A stretch of DNA of 35,738 nt from Luteolibacter sp. GTDB lineage: Bacteria > Verrucomicrobiota > Verrucomicrobiia > Verrucomicrobiales > Akkermansiaceae. A program made the position numbers and the translations under genes. The stretch spans positions 1-35,738 of the forward strand of contig JAJTHK010000016.1 in NCBI GenBank assembly GCA_021298895.1, written 5' to 3'. The notes beneath the pieces were generated by a model. The model did not search any database and was not told the origin of the DNA. It saw only the letters and a program-made list of their open reading frames with translations. Shown piece by piece: positions 1 through 7,901 of this stretch; position 1 is the stretch's first letter; the number at the start of each line of letters is the position of its first letter.

Positions 1-318
1 GCAAATGGTGACACCCTTGAGGGCGAAGTTCTCGGTATTGATAATGAAATGATCAAGATCAAGACTCCCTTCACTGAGGTTATTTTTCCCGTTCATCGCA
101 TCAAAAACCTTGCCCTTAAAAAGAGCGATTATTCAGAAGCGATTCGTCGCAAAGGAGATGTGAGAGGCCATTTAGCTGATGGATCTATTTTAGTCTTCGA
201 GTTAAAGGACGTGATTGATGGCAAAATCATTGGATTAAGCCAAAACTTTGGAAATGCCCAATTCGATCAGTCGGCTTTCAAACGGATCGAGTTCAATATC
301 TATCCCAAATACAAATAA
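1..318 (+). CDS. Unknown protein, C-terminal part only
   Basis: The reading frame is open from the first base of the window, so the true start lies upstream and only the last 105 residues are visible. There is an internal ATG at 49, but the preceding 16 codons read as good protein (alternating Gly/Asp turns and hydrophobic strands), so 49 is probably not the start. The visible part looks like an all-beta repeat of the type 'NGDTLEGEVLGID ... IKIKTPFTEVIFPVHRI', with a second copy around HLADGSILVFELKDVIDGKI. This suggests small beta-barrel or sandwich repeats that end in a short extension. I do not recognise a family with certainty and assign no function. It ends 11 bases before hrpA and could be co-transcribed with it. 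Confidence 0.6.
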   Translation, partial: ANGDTLEGEVLGIDNEMIKIKTPFTEVIFPVHRIKNLALKKSDYSEAIRRKGDVRGHLADGSILVFELKDVIDGKIIGLSQNFGNAQFDQSAFKRIEFNIYPKYK

Positions 319-329
319 AATCCGCACCG

Positions 330-3300
330 ATGAGCTTTTCGGGGGAGTGGAATTATGCGACGGATCTGCCAGTGGTGGGAAAACGCCGCGAGTTAATTCA
401 TGCAATACGTAACCATCAGGTCGTGGTGGTCGTTTCTGACACTGGCTCCGGCAAGACCACTCAGTTGCCAAAGATGGTCGCGGAGGCTCTGGAAAATTCA
501 AAATTCAAATCTCAAATTTCAAATAAGAAGAAACTGATCGGGTGCACTCAGCCTAGGCGGATTGCGGCAGTGTCGGTGGCAAAGCGGGTTGCGGACGAGC
601 TTTCGGTGCCGCTTGGCGGTTTTGTGGGCTATCAGGTGCGCTTTGATGATACCACTTCTAGCGAGACGCGTATCAAATTCATGACCGATGGCATCCTGCT
701 TGCTGAGACCCAGGGTGATAGAAATCTCAATCGTTACGATGCACTGATTCTAGATGAAGCACATGAACGATCGCTCAATATCGATTTCCTTCTGGGATAT
801 CTCAAACAATTATTAGAACGCCGACCCGAGATGAAACTGGTCATCTCTTCCGCCACGCTCGATGCCGGTGCGTTTGCAGAATTTTTCGGTGCGGATACTC
901 CCGTCATCGAAGCTGAGGGAAGAATGTTTCCCGTAGCTGAGTTTTTCTTGCCTGGGAATGATGATGAAGAAATCGCAGCACATGTCGGAAGAGGCGTGGA
1001 TTATTTGAGCGACATCGATCCCAACGGCGACGTCCTGATCTTTCTGCCAGGTGAACGCGAGATCCGTGAAGCAACGGAGTTGTTGGAAGGACGCAATTAT
1101 CGAAACACCGAAGTCTTACCATTGTTCGCTAGGCTAGGTATGAGCGAGCAGCAACGGATTTTCCAACCCGGAAAGAAACGTCGCTTGGTGCTGGCCACGA
1201 ACGTGGCGGAAACCTCCCTGACGATTCCGCGCATCGCGTGTGTTATCGATTCCGGATTAGCGCGAGTTAGCCGCTGGAGTCCCGCTCGTGGAGTGCAGCG
1301 CTTGCAGATCGAACCGGTCAGTCAAGCTAGTGCACGCCAGCGCAAAGGTCGCTGCGGTCGGGTGCAGGATGGAATTTGTCTCCGACTTTATGAGGAAGAC
1401 GATTTGTTAGATCGCTCGGAATTCACCGATCCTGAAATCCGCCGCAGTTCACTAGCAGGAGTGATTCTGCGAATGAAAGCGCTCGGCCTTCCGGAAATTA
1501 CCGACTTTCCATTCATTGATCCGCCCAACCCAAAAGCCATATCTGAAGGCTACCGCGCCCTGCGTGAGGTCGGTGCGCTAGATCATGAAAAACGCCTCAC
1601 CGACGTCGGTCGTGAACTGGCGAAGTTGCCGGTCGATCCAAGGATGGGACGGATGTTGATCGAAGCGAAACACGAACGTTGCGAATCCGAAGTGACCATC
1701 ATCGTCGCCGGACTCGAAACCAGCGATCCACGCGAGCGTCCCACTGATAAAAAACGCGAGGCCGATGCCGCTCATGCGCAATGGAATGATCCCGACAGCG
1801 ATTTCATCGCGCTCCTGAATCTCTGGCGCGATGTCTCCAAGTTTTACGACGGTCACAAATGGAAGTGGAATCAACTGCGGAAATATTGCGGCAAACATTT
1901 CCTCAATGCGAAGCGCGTGACGGAGTGGGGAAATGTCGTTGAGGAGCTTGCTGAAATTTCAAATTTCAAATTTCAAGTTTCAAAAAAGAATGATGACTAC
2001 GGTGCGATTCATCGTTCGCTGCTTGCTGGCGCACCACGGCAGTTTGGGCTTTGGGATAAGGAAAACAAAGCTTACCGCAGTGCTTCAGGTGGATTTTTTG
2101 CGGTGTTTCCTGGATCGGGATTGTTTGGTTTGAAGAAACGCAACGAATGGTTGATGGGGCTAGAACTCGTCGAGACCACTCGCTTGTGGGCAAGGCGTGT
2201 CGCGATGATAGAACCGGAATGGGTCGAGACTGTGGCTCCGCATCTCTGCCGCAGTCGCTATGGCGAAGCTCATTGGGATGAAAAACAAGGAGCCGTATAT
2301 GGCAATGAAACCGTGATCTGCGGCGGACTGCATGTCGTCGAGGGTCGACGCGTTCACTACGGTCGGGTCGATCAAAAAGCCGCGCACGAGGTATTTCTCC
2401 GCGAAGGAATTCTCGGCGGGGGGCTTCGACGTAAAACCCGTTTTCTCGATCACATGGAAGCCATGCGAGAAGAAATCAAAGGGATTGAAGATAAGTTACG
2501 CCGACCCGGGATGTTGTGGAGTGAAGATGCGGTGGTGCGGTTTTTCGCAGCAAGAATACCCGAAGATATTTCCACAGCGGCATCCTTTCATAAATGGCGT
2601 GAGCAAAACGAAGATTCTCTCATGCTCGGGATGGCCGATGTGGTATGGGAAGATTTGATAGGATTAGAACAATTTCCAGATGCCTTGAAATACGAAGGCG
2701 AAGAATATCCAGTCTACTATCATTGTGCACCAGGTGAACGCGATGACGGTGTCACGATAGGTGTGCACGTCGATCAACTACCCAGTATGCCCGTATGGTT
2801 GCCGGAGTGGGGAGTCGATGGAAATCTTGAACAACGCGCGGAGTTTCTCATGCGCGGTTTGCCGAAAGATTACCGTAAATTATGCCAACCTATTTCAGAT
2901 ACCGCTGCTAGTTTCGCAGAGTTATGGTCGGACGCACCCAAGGAAAAGGGCATACGCGAAACCCTCTCCGAGCACATTCGCGAACGCAACGGCGCACAAA
3001 TCCCGGCTTCGGAATTCGATCTGAAAAAACTTCCCGAGGAGTTGATCACGAAAATCTGGGTATGCGATGACGAAGGCGAAGAGCTCGCCATGGGAGCCGA
3101 TGTCGCGCAGCTGAAACTCCAGCTCGCCGATCGAATGCGCGCACGCTTCGAAGCCGCTGCCACCGCCGATATCGAGCGACGCGGCATGAGCGCTTGGGAT
3201 GGCGAGAGTTTGCCCGAACAAGTCATGACCGCCGGTGGACCGGCATTTCCTGCTTTGGTGGATGAGGGTAAAACCGTCGGTGTGCGGGCCTTTACCAACC

Positions 3301-3998
3301 TTCACGAAGCCCGCGAATCCCACCGACGCGGCGGCGCGCGCTTGCTGCTGCTAGGGGCCGATCGTGAGGTCGACTACCTACGCAAAAAGTTTCCTCTTGG
3401 ATTGTTAGGAAAAGTCGAAATGCCACGGCTTGGGATAGAACTCGATGAATTACTGCTGCTCACTGCCGAGGGGGTGGTCAGGGGTGAATTTCCACGCAGT
3501 CCTCAAAACTTCGCCAAAGCCCACGAGAACGCCAAAGGCAAATGGTTCGATGCCGCGACCCAAATCGGACAAGCCCTCGATGAAATCGTCACTGCCGAGC
3601 GCACAGTTCGCACATGGATCACCTCGCATCAAGGGGATCGCAATTTCGGCGAAATCGCCACCGACCTCGACCAACAACTCTCCTGGCTCATGCGCGAGGG
3701 TTTCGTGTGGAAAACCGGGTTCCAACATTTCATCGATCTCCCCAGAAGATTCCGCGCCATTCGTTCCCGCCTCGGTCGCATCGAAAGTTTACCCCTTGTC
3801 AAAGACCTTGAAAAAATGAACCTCATCAGCTCGCTGTGGAATAAGTGGTACAAGCGCTGGACATCCAATCCTAACAATCCCGCACTATGGGAAATCGGCT
3901 GGTTACTAGAAGAATGGCGAATCCAAACGTTTGCGCCTGATGTGGAACTGAAAGCCAAAACCTCAGAGAAAATCATTAAGACGAAGATGGGGGAATAA
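330..3998 (+). CDS. hrpA: ATP-dependent RNA helicase HrpA (DEAH box)
   Basis: This is a 1222-residue DEAH-box RNA helicase of the HrpA family (E. coli HrpA is about 1300 residues). It is a cytosolic enzyme that uses NTP hydrolysis to remodel RNA or RNP, and is linked in E. coli to mRNA processing and ribosome rescue. Visible motifs are Walker A GSGKTT (residues 39-44), TQPRR motif Ia (about 73-77), DEAH (142-145), SAT (174-176) and the motif VI region QRKGRCGR (about 337-344). These are followed by the HA2/OB-fold region and a long C-terminal DUF3418-type domain. Two short lysine/serine/asparagine-rich stretches (residues 56-67 and 543-553) are encoded by copies of a dispersed AAATTTC-type DNA repeat and look like in-frame insertions. 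A REP-type inverted repeat begins at the base after the stop codon. The start at 330 has no strong Shine-Dalgarno sequence but fits the family N-terminus. Confidence 0.95.
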   Translation: MSFSGEWNYATDLPVVGKRRELIHAIRNHQVVVVVSDTGSGKTTQLPKMVAEALENSKFKSQISNKKKLIGCTQPRRIAAVSVAKRVADELSVPLGGFVGYQVRFDDTTSSETRIKFMTDGILLAETQGDRNLNRYDALILDEAHERSLNIDFLLGYLKQLLERRPEMKLVISSATLDAGAFAEFFGADTPVIEAEGRMFPVAEFFLPGNDDEEIAAHVGRGVDYLSDIDPNGDVLIFLPGEREIREATELLEGRNYRNTEVLPLFARLGMSEQQRIFQPGKKRRLVLATNVAETSLTIPRIACVIDSGLARVSRWSPARGVQRLQIEPVSQASARQRKGRCGRVQDGICLRLYEEDDLLDRSEFTDPEIRRSSLAGVILRMKALGLPEITDFPFIDPPNPKAISEGYRALREVGALDHEKRLTDVGRELAKLPVDPRMGRMLIEAKHERCESEVTIIVAGLETSDPRERPTDKKREADAAHAQWNDPDSDFIALLNLWRDVSKFYDGHKWKWNQLRKYCGKHFLNAKRVTEWGNVVEELAEISNFKFQVSKKNDDYGAIHRSLLAGAPRQFGLWDKENKAYRSASGGFFAVFPGSGLFGLKKRNEWLMGLELVETTRLWARRVAMIEPEWVETVAPHLCRSRYGEAHWDEKQGAVYGNETVICGGLHVVEGRRVHYGRVDQKAAHEVFLREGILGGGLRRKTRFLDHMEAMREEIKGIEDKLRRPGMLWSEDAVVRFFAARIPEDISTAASFHKWREQNEDSLMLGMADVVWEDLIGLEQFPDALKYEGEEYPVYYHCAPGERDDGVTIGVHVDQLPSMPVWLPEWGVDGNLEQRAEFLMRGLPKDYRKLCQPISDTAASFAELWSDAPKEKGIRETLSEHIRERNGAQIPASEFDLKKLPEELITKIWVCDDEGEELAMGADVAQLKLQLADRMRARFEAAATADIERRGMSAWDGESLPEQVMTAGGPAFPALVDEGKTVGVRAFTNLHEARESHRRGGARLLLLGADREVDYLRKKFPLGLLGKVEMPRLGIELDELLLLTAEGVVRGEFPRSPQNFAKAHENAKGKWFDAATQIGQALDEIVTAERTVRTWITSHQGDRNFGEIATDLDQQLSWLMREGFVWKTGFQHFIDLPRRFRAIRSRLGRIESLPLVKDLEKMNLISSLWNKWYKRWTSNPNNPALWEIGWLLEEWRIQTFAPDVELKAKTSEKIIKTKMGE
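491..530 (+). repeat. AAATTTC-type repeat copy inside hrpA (copy 1)
   Basis: This A/T-rich stretch has an 8-9 base period (units like AAATTCA, AAATCTC, AAATTTC) and encodes hrpA residues 56-67. It lies between the Walker A motif and the TQPRR motif, where helicases of this family normally have a short loop. It matches the intergenic repeat at 10111-10146 and the second hrpA copy at 1953-1992. Confidence 0.7.
1953..1992 (+). repeat. AAATTTC-type repeat copy inside hrpA (copy 2)
   Basis: Second in-frame copy of the AAATTTC-type repeat, encoding residues ISNFKFQVS (543-551). Aligned to copy 1 (SKFKSQIS), the repeat is read in exactly the same codon phase. It sits in a linker just before the conserved YGAIHRSLLAG segment. 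Confidence 0.7.
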
Positions 3999-4113
3999 CG
4001 TGGCGGCGGATTGCATCCGCCATGCCAATCATCTTTTAATTATATTTTCTAGATAATATAGATCATGATTAAAATTTGATATTTTGGCATGGCGGTTGAA
4101 AACCGCCGCCACG
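3999..4113. repeat. REP-like inverted doublet with covarying hairpins
   Basis: Two 30-bp arms (3999-4028 and 4084-4113) are inverted copies of each other with three mismatches, separated by 55 bp of AT-rich DNA. Each arm contains its own hairpin with a 7-bp stem and 3-base loop: GGCGGAT-TGC-ATCCGCC on the left and GGCGGTT-GAA-AACCGCC on the right. The A/T difference in the stem is compensated on the other side. The element begins at the base after the hrpA stop codon. The layout resembles REP/BIME elements; bidirectional termination is also possible. Confidence 0.75.
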
Positions 4114-4115
4114 GT

Positions 4116-4303
4116 TTAAAACCTCCACTCCATCCCTGCGTAAACAGATCTCCCATCTCCAGGAAGGAATTGGCGTTGATCAACTCCACCGGCGTTGTCT
4201 ACGACGCCATGGGTGGCGCTGTAGATTTCATCGGTTAGATTTTTTGCTTCGATGAACCATGAGAAGCCGTCGCTGACGTGTCGTTCGAATTTAAGGTAAA
4301 TTC
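4116..4303 (-). pseudogene. Remnant of a second TonB-dependent receptor (C-terminus only)
   Basis: Reading the minus strand from about 4303 down to a TAA at 4116-4118 gives some 60 residues that closely match the last residues of the intact receptor at 5643-7727. Both contain KNLTDEIYSATHG, VVDNAGGVDQRQFLPGDG and end in GMEW(K/R)F. Differences are conservative (for example F to Y, K to R), so this looks like the tail of a diverged paralogue rather than a recent copy. No start codon or upstream receptor sequence is present. The homology stops next to a hairpin at 4307-4340, which may mark the deletion or insertion junction. It lies downstream of the cytochrome gene, implying that the locus once held two receptor genes. 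Confidence 0.85.
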
Positions 4304-4306
4304 TAG

Positions 4307-4340
4307 GACAGACCAGCGATCAGGTGATGACTGGTCTGTC
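4307..4340. repeat. Hairpin at the broken end of the receptor remnant
   Basis: Perfect 10-bp arms GACAGACCAG (4307-4316) and CTGGTCTGTC (4331-4340) with a 14-base loop. It sits where similarity to the TonB receptor ends. No T-run follows on either strand, so a Rho-independent terminator is not well supported. It may be a junction or remnant of whatever truncated the gene. Confidence 0.6.
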
Positions 4341-4369
4341 TGTTAACATAATTTATCAATCCGACGTCA

Positions 4370-4825
4370 TTATTTTCCGAGTTCGGCGGCTGTGTAGGGT
4401 GTTTTTTTAGTTACTGTTTCATCACGGACTTTTTTGACTTGTTCCGCACTGACGGCAGGCAGGTCGTTGGTCCATGAAGTGTTAACATAGCTGAGAACAT
4501 CAGCTATTTCTTGGTCAGTAAGTGCAGGCATGACGGCAGGCATGACTTGCGCGTAATCAACTCCATTCACTTTGATGGGACCTTGGAGTCCTTTGAGAAT
4601 GATTTTGATCGCTATCGTCGGATCTTTTGTAAGCCAGTCAGAGCCATCGAGGGGAGGGAAGACACTTGGGATGCCCTTGCCGGTCGGTTGATGACAAGCA
4701 ATACAAGTGCGATTATAGATCGCTTCGCCGCGTTTGAATGCCTCGGGATCAACTTTGTTTGTTTTTTCCTGAGCTTTGGCAGTGATCAGAAGAGCTGAGA
4801 ATAAGATAAGAGTATGTAATTTCAT
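4370..4825 (-). CDS. Monohaem cytochrome c, exported
   Basis: A 151-residue exported electron carrier. The first 18 residues form a signal peptide (MKLHTLILFSALLITAKA, cleavage near AKA-QE). The haem attachment motif CIACH is at residues 41-45, and a distal axial Met is likely in the VMPAVMPALTDQEI segment, which is typical of class I cytochrome c domains such as those of cbb3/CcoP or dehydrogenase partners. The tail after the cytochrome domain is short and charged. It lies 8 bases after the PepSY gene on the same strand and downstream of a TonB receptor, so it is probably the last gene of an uptake operon. It may supply or take electrons in periplasmic metal reduction. That role is inferred from context only. 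Confidence 0.9.
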   Translation of the reverse strand: MKLHTLILFSALLITAKAQEKTNKVDPEAFKRGEAIYNRTCIACHQPTGKGIPSVFPPLDGSDWLTKDPTIAIKIILKGLQGPIKVNGVDYAQVMPAVMPALTDQEIADVLSYVNTSWTNDLPAVSAEQVKKVRDETVTKKTPYTAAELGK

Positions 4826-4833
4826 GATTTTGG

Positions 4834-5529
4834 TTACTTGGAAATAGGTTTTGATTTTTTTGGTCTTGTTAGAAAGAAGAGAGCGATTCCCAATATTGAA
4901 ATAAGGAATGCTGCTCCGGTAAGCGTGGTTAATGTCCAGTCACGGACGTTTTTATTAGGGATGAATCCCAGTTTGTGGAAGTTGGTGAAGATTCTGGCCT
5001 CGAATTGCTTTTGATCATCGGTGTGGCGGGTAACTGAACCGGTCATGGTTGAAACGTAAACCCGTGTTCCTTTGCCGTCCTTCTGATCGAAGCGATAGAC
5101 GGGTAGAATACGGAATATATTGATGTATTCGTTGTTATATTCCGTAAGGTAATCGCTTTTTGAAATGTCATTGGAGCCTAGGAAACCGGAAGCGATTTCC
5201 TTTGCGAAAATCGCATCTGCATCCGGATTTACCTGACCGTTTGTCGCATCAATGTAGATGAACCCACGCTGTGTGAATGCCTGATAGTAAGGCTTTCCAG
5301 CGATGTTCCGAATATTCACCGCGATCGGTGGTTGATCGGGAAATGCTTCTGCGGGAGTGACTTTGATCGCAGCAAGGTCAAGAGGGGCGCTAGTGGGACG
5401 TGTTGCTGGCGGCGGGGCTTGGGTGCGTGTCATCACCACGTGAATCACACCGCTTCCGGAGGCCATCAGAATGCTGATGGAAAAGATTAGGCCGAGATAG
5501 CGGTGTAGTTTTCTGATAAGTCGTTTCAT
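4834..5529 (-). CDS. PepSY-associated membrane protein
   Basis: A 231-residue inner-membrane protein. It has an N-terminal transmembrane segment (about residues 13-33) preceded by KRLIRKLHRYLG, the charged start typical of PepSY-associated proteins, then a periplasmic PepSY-like domain, and a C-terminal transmembrane helix (about 199-221) ending in a KK-rich cytosolic tail. Full-length PepSY_TM proteins of siderophore loci have four helices, so this is the short two-helix form. It is placed between a TonB receptor and a cytochrome c on the same strand. In other bacteria this combination is often linked to reduction or release of iron or another metal from its carrier. The substrate cannot be told from the sequence. 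Confidence 0.85.
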   Translation of the reverse strand: MKRLIRKLHRYLGLIFSISILMASGSGVIHVVMTRTQAPPPATRPTSAPLDLAAIKVTPAEAFPDQPPIAVNIRNIAGKPYYQAFTQRGFIYIDATNGQVNPDADAIFAKEIASGFLGSNDISKSDYLTEYNNEYINIFRILPVYRFDQKDGKGTRVYVSTMTGSVTRHTDDQKQFEARIFTNFHKLGFIPNKNVRDWTLTTLTGAAFLISILGIALFFLTRPKKSKPISK

Positions 5530-5553
5530 ACTATATATTTGGTTTGATTGAAT

Positions 5554-5633
5554 GAGGGGCTACGCATGGTAGCCCCTCGATTTGGTGTGAAGTGGGCAGC
5601 TCCCGACTTATCGGGGTAAACAGCATGCCGCCC
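5554..5633. repeat. Two hairpins between the TonB receptor and PepSY genes
   Basis: The first hairpin has perfect 10-bp arms (GAGGGGCTAC 5554-5563, GTAGCCCCTC 5569-5578) and a 5-base loop. The second, at 5593-5633, has an inner stem CCCGA/TCGGG (5602-5606, 5611-5615) enclosed by a weaker outer pairing of GGGCAGC with GC-rich sequence near 5623-5632. Neither is followed by a clear T-run in the direction of transcription. They may attenuate or stabilise the receptor-PepSY transcript, or be REP-like repeats. Confidence 0.6.
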
Positions 5634-5642
5634 CTCCTTGAG

Positions 5643-7727
5643 TTAGAATTTCCATTCCATACCCATGAATACAGATCGACCATCTCCGGGCAGGAATTGT
5701 CGTTGATCTACACCACCGGCGTTATCTACGACGCCGTGGGTGGCACTGTAGATTTCGTCAGTTAGGTTTTTCACTTCAACAAACCATGAGAAACCGTTGG
5801 TGACGCGTCGGCCGAACTTGAAGCCGAGGAGTGCATACGGATCTGCGGCAAAAGTGTTGCGGTGGTCGATGAAGGATTTGACGGGAACCCATTCGAAGGT
5901 GGGGCCGATGTAGTAGCCTTGTTCGTTTTCCCAGAGCAGTTCGCCGCGCACGAGGTGAGGTGGAAGGCCTGCGATTTTATTATCTCCATAGGTTAGATCG
6001 TTATCGAATTTGAAATTTCCGTAGGTATAGGCGCTGCGGAAGACGAATCGGTTTGCAGGAGTTACATCGTTCCATGCGTTGCCTGCCAGATCAATCTCGG
6101 TTCCGAGTTCGATACCGTAGTGGATTGTGTCGTCGGCATTTCGGGTGGTGGAGACAAGGGTGAGGGGATCGGTGATGGTGAGAAGTTCGTCCTTTACCAT
6201 GGAGTAGAAAAACGTGGCATCCCATTTCGCGAAGGAGCGGGTGCCGCGACTGCCGAGTTCAAGGGTGTTAGCGGTTTGTGCGTCGCGAGCGATGTTCGCG
6301 GTGACCGCTTCCGAAAACGAAGGTGGCTCGAAGCTGCGTGAAATACCCATAAAATATTGGATGTCATTGAGTTCATGCATCAAGCCGAGGCTTGGGGCGA
6401 TGTTGGTGAAGGAATCGTCGTAAGTAGTCAATGCACCCGGAGCAGGCGGGGTGTAGAACGGCGGAACGGCAACAGGATTGGAGAAATCTCTGTCATTTTC
6501 ACGAGTGGAATAGGCGGCGGAGAGGGCAGCTGTTAGACTTAACTCATCCGTGAGATGATGGCGATTCTCAAAAAATGCCTCAAGGTTTGTGGCCGTCTGG
6601 TCGTCGCGATTTCGCAGGGCACCGCGGCTGCCTGCCGTATTTAAAAATACCGCGTTGTTGGTATTTCCGTAAGTGAATGAGAGACCCGATCTGAATTCAT
6701 TTTCACGTCCGGCGAGTTCGCTGTTGTTGGAAAAGTTGATTCCGGTAGCGAGATCATTGGAGAGTTGATCAATCACACCAGCGAATGGCGTGATCGGGTG
6801 ATCCAGATCCTTGTAAGTCCATGCGGAGTAGAAATCCCAGGTATTGTCCCCATCACGCAGGGTGGTTTTGTTGGCGACGCGGAACAGCTCGAAATCGCGG
6901 CGGTTATCGAAGTTCACGGCACCGAAAATCGAGTTATCTGCCTGGCGTGGATTGGCTTCGAGTTCGGCTTTGGTTAGTGAACCAGGAAGTTCGGAATCGG
7001 TATGGATCGCAGCCACATAAAACCGGGTTTCCAAATCCTCGCGGAGTTGGATTCCGAAGTTGGAAAACAAGCGTTGGGCGGATTGCTCGGCGTGATCACG
7101 AAAGCCGCTTTGCGAGGCGTGTGAGAGCGAGTAATAAAGATCTTTCGATCCCTCTGTGTATCCGCCTGCGAGACGGGTGCGGAGGTAGTCGTATGAACCG
7201 GCTTCGATCCTCGCCGAGAATCCAGGTGCGGATCGACCAGTGTGAGAGAGGTAATCGATGGCTCCACCCAAAGTGGTCGAGCCACGCGATAACGCATTTC
7301 CACCACGCCAGATGTTGATATGAGATGCGGCGATGGGATCGATGGCTTGCATATCGAATCCGCCATCGGCGAGATTCAGGGGAATGCCGTCCTGCATGAC
7401 GCGGATGCCGCGACCATGAAACGTGCGTTGCAAACCGGAACCACGGATCGAAATGCGTGCCTCGTCGGAACCGAAGCGCGATTGGGCGACGACACCGGGT
7501 GAAAGCGCAAACGTATCGGCAAAAGTCGAAGTTCGACCTGTTAGAAAACGTTCTGCATCGATAGTTTCCGTGCCGCCGGGTATTTTCGCGAGATCAAGTC
7601 GATCCTGTTCGAGGGTGGCTTGGGTGAGAGTGGGTGAGGTGCTGGCTTTGACAATGGTTTCGTCAAGGTTTTCAGGTGCCGCTAGGGCGATAGATGATGA
7701 TAATATGATAAATAAAAATGGTTTCAT
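5643..7727 (-). CDS. TonB-dependent outer-membrane receptor
   Basis: A 694-residue outer-membrane active transporter. It starts with a signal peptide (MKPFLFIILSSSIALAA). A likely TonB-box region (DETIVKAS) follows, then a plug domain with the typical ISIRGSG, VMQDGIPL and GGNALSRGSTTLGGAID segments (about residues 90-160), and a 22-strand barrel ending in Phe (EWKF), the usual outer-membrane C-terminal signature. The order is receptor, PepSY, cytochrome c on one strand, with the CHLC protein and dapF upstream. The ligand is unknown; a siderophore or metal complex is the most likely guess from neighbours. A degraded second receptor tail is found at 4116-4303. Confidence 0.93.
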   Translation of the reverse strand: MKPFLFIILSSSIALAAPENLDETIVKASTSPTLTQATLEQDRLDLAKIPGGTETIDAERFLTGRTSTFADTFALSPGVVAQSRFGSDEARISIRGSGLQRTFHGRGIRVMQDGIPLNLADGGFDMQAIDPIAASHINIWRGGNALSRGSTTLGGAIDYLSHTGRSAPGFSARIEAGSYDYLRTRLAGGYTEGSKDLYYSLSHASQSGFRDHAEQSAQRLFSNFGIQLREDLETRFYVAAIHTDSELPGSLTKAELEANPRQADNSIFGAVNFDNRRDFELFRVANKTTLRDGDNTWDFYSAWTYKDLDHPITPFAGVIDQLSNDLATGINFSNNSELAGRENEFRSGLSFTYGNTNNAVFLNTAGSRGALRNRDDQTATNLEAFFENRHHLTDELSLTAALSAAYSTRENDRDFSNPVAVPPFYTPPAPGALTTYDDSFTNIAPSLGLMHELNDIQYFMGISRSFEPPSFSEAVTANIARDAQTANTLELGSRGTRSFAKWDATFFYSMVKDELLTITDPLTLVSTTRNADDTIHYGIELGTEIDLAGNAWNDVTPANRFVFRSAYTYGNFKFDNDLTYGDNKIAGLPPHLVRGELLWENEQGYYIGPTFEWVPVKSFIDHRNTFAADPYALLGFKFGRRVTNGFSWFVEVKNLTDEIYSATHGVVDNAGGVDQRQFLPGDGRSVFMGMEWKF

Positions 7728-7764
7728 TGAATGAGATAATAAAGTTTGGAAAGAATCTGGTGGG

Positions 7765-7875
7765 GGTAGGGTGCCATCGCCGAGGGCACCGCATGGAATG
7801 AGGAGTCAAAGGATTCCTCAAAAAGAATCGAATACGATTCGCTAGGCGCGGCGCCCTCGGCGATGGCACCTTACC
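7765..7875. repeat. ATCGCCGAG-loop repeat, inverted doublet
   Basis: The left unit (7765-7800) forms GGTGCC-ATCGCCGAG-GGCACC. The right unit (7845-7875), read on the minus strand, forms GGTGCC-ATCGCCGAG-GGCGCC with one G-T wobble. The space between holds small hairpins, including GAATCG-AATA-CGATTC. Each unit starts with GGTA(A/G)G. A third unit is at 9167-9202, and a related one with a longer stem is at 20094-20120. The doublet lies in the gap between the receptor and the CHLC gene. Confidence 0.75.
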
Positions 7876-7901
7876 TTTGCGTATGGATTATCAGATCAGC
7901 T

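Noticed and set aside
6821-7318. 165-residue plus-strand frame within the TonB receptor gene
   Set aside because: Arg/Ser-rich shadow of the receptor, no start signal or motif.
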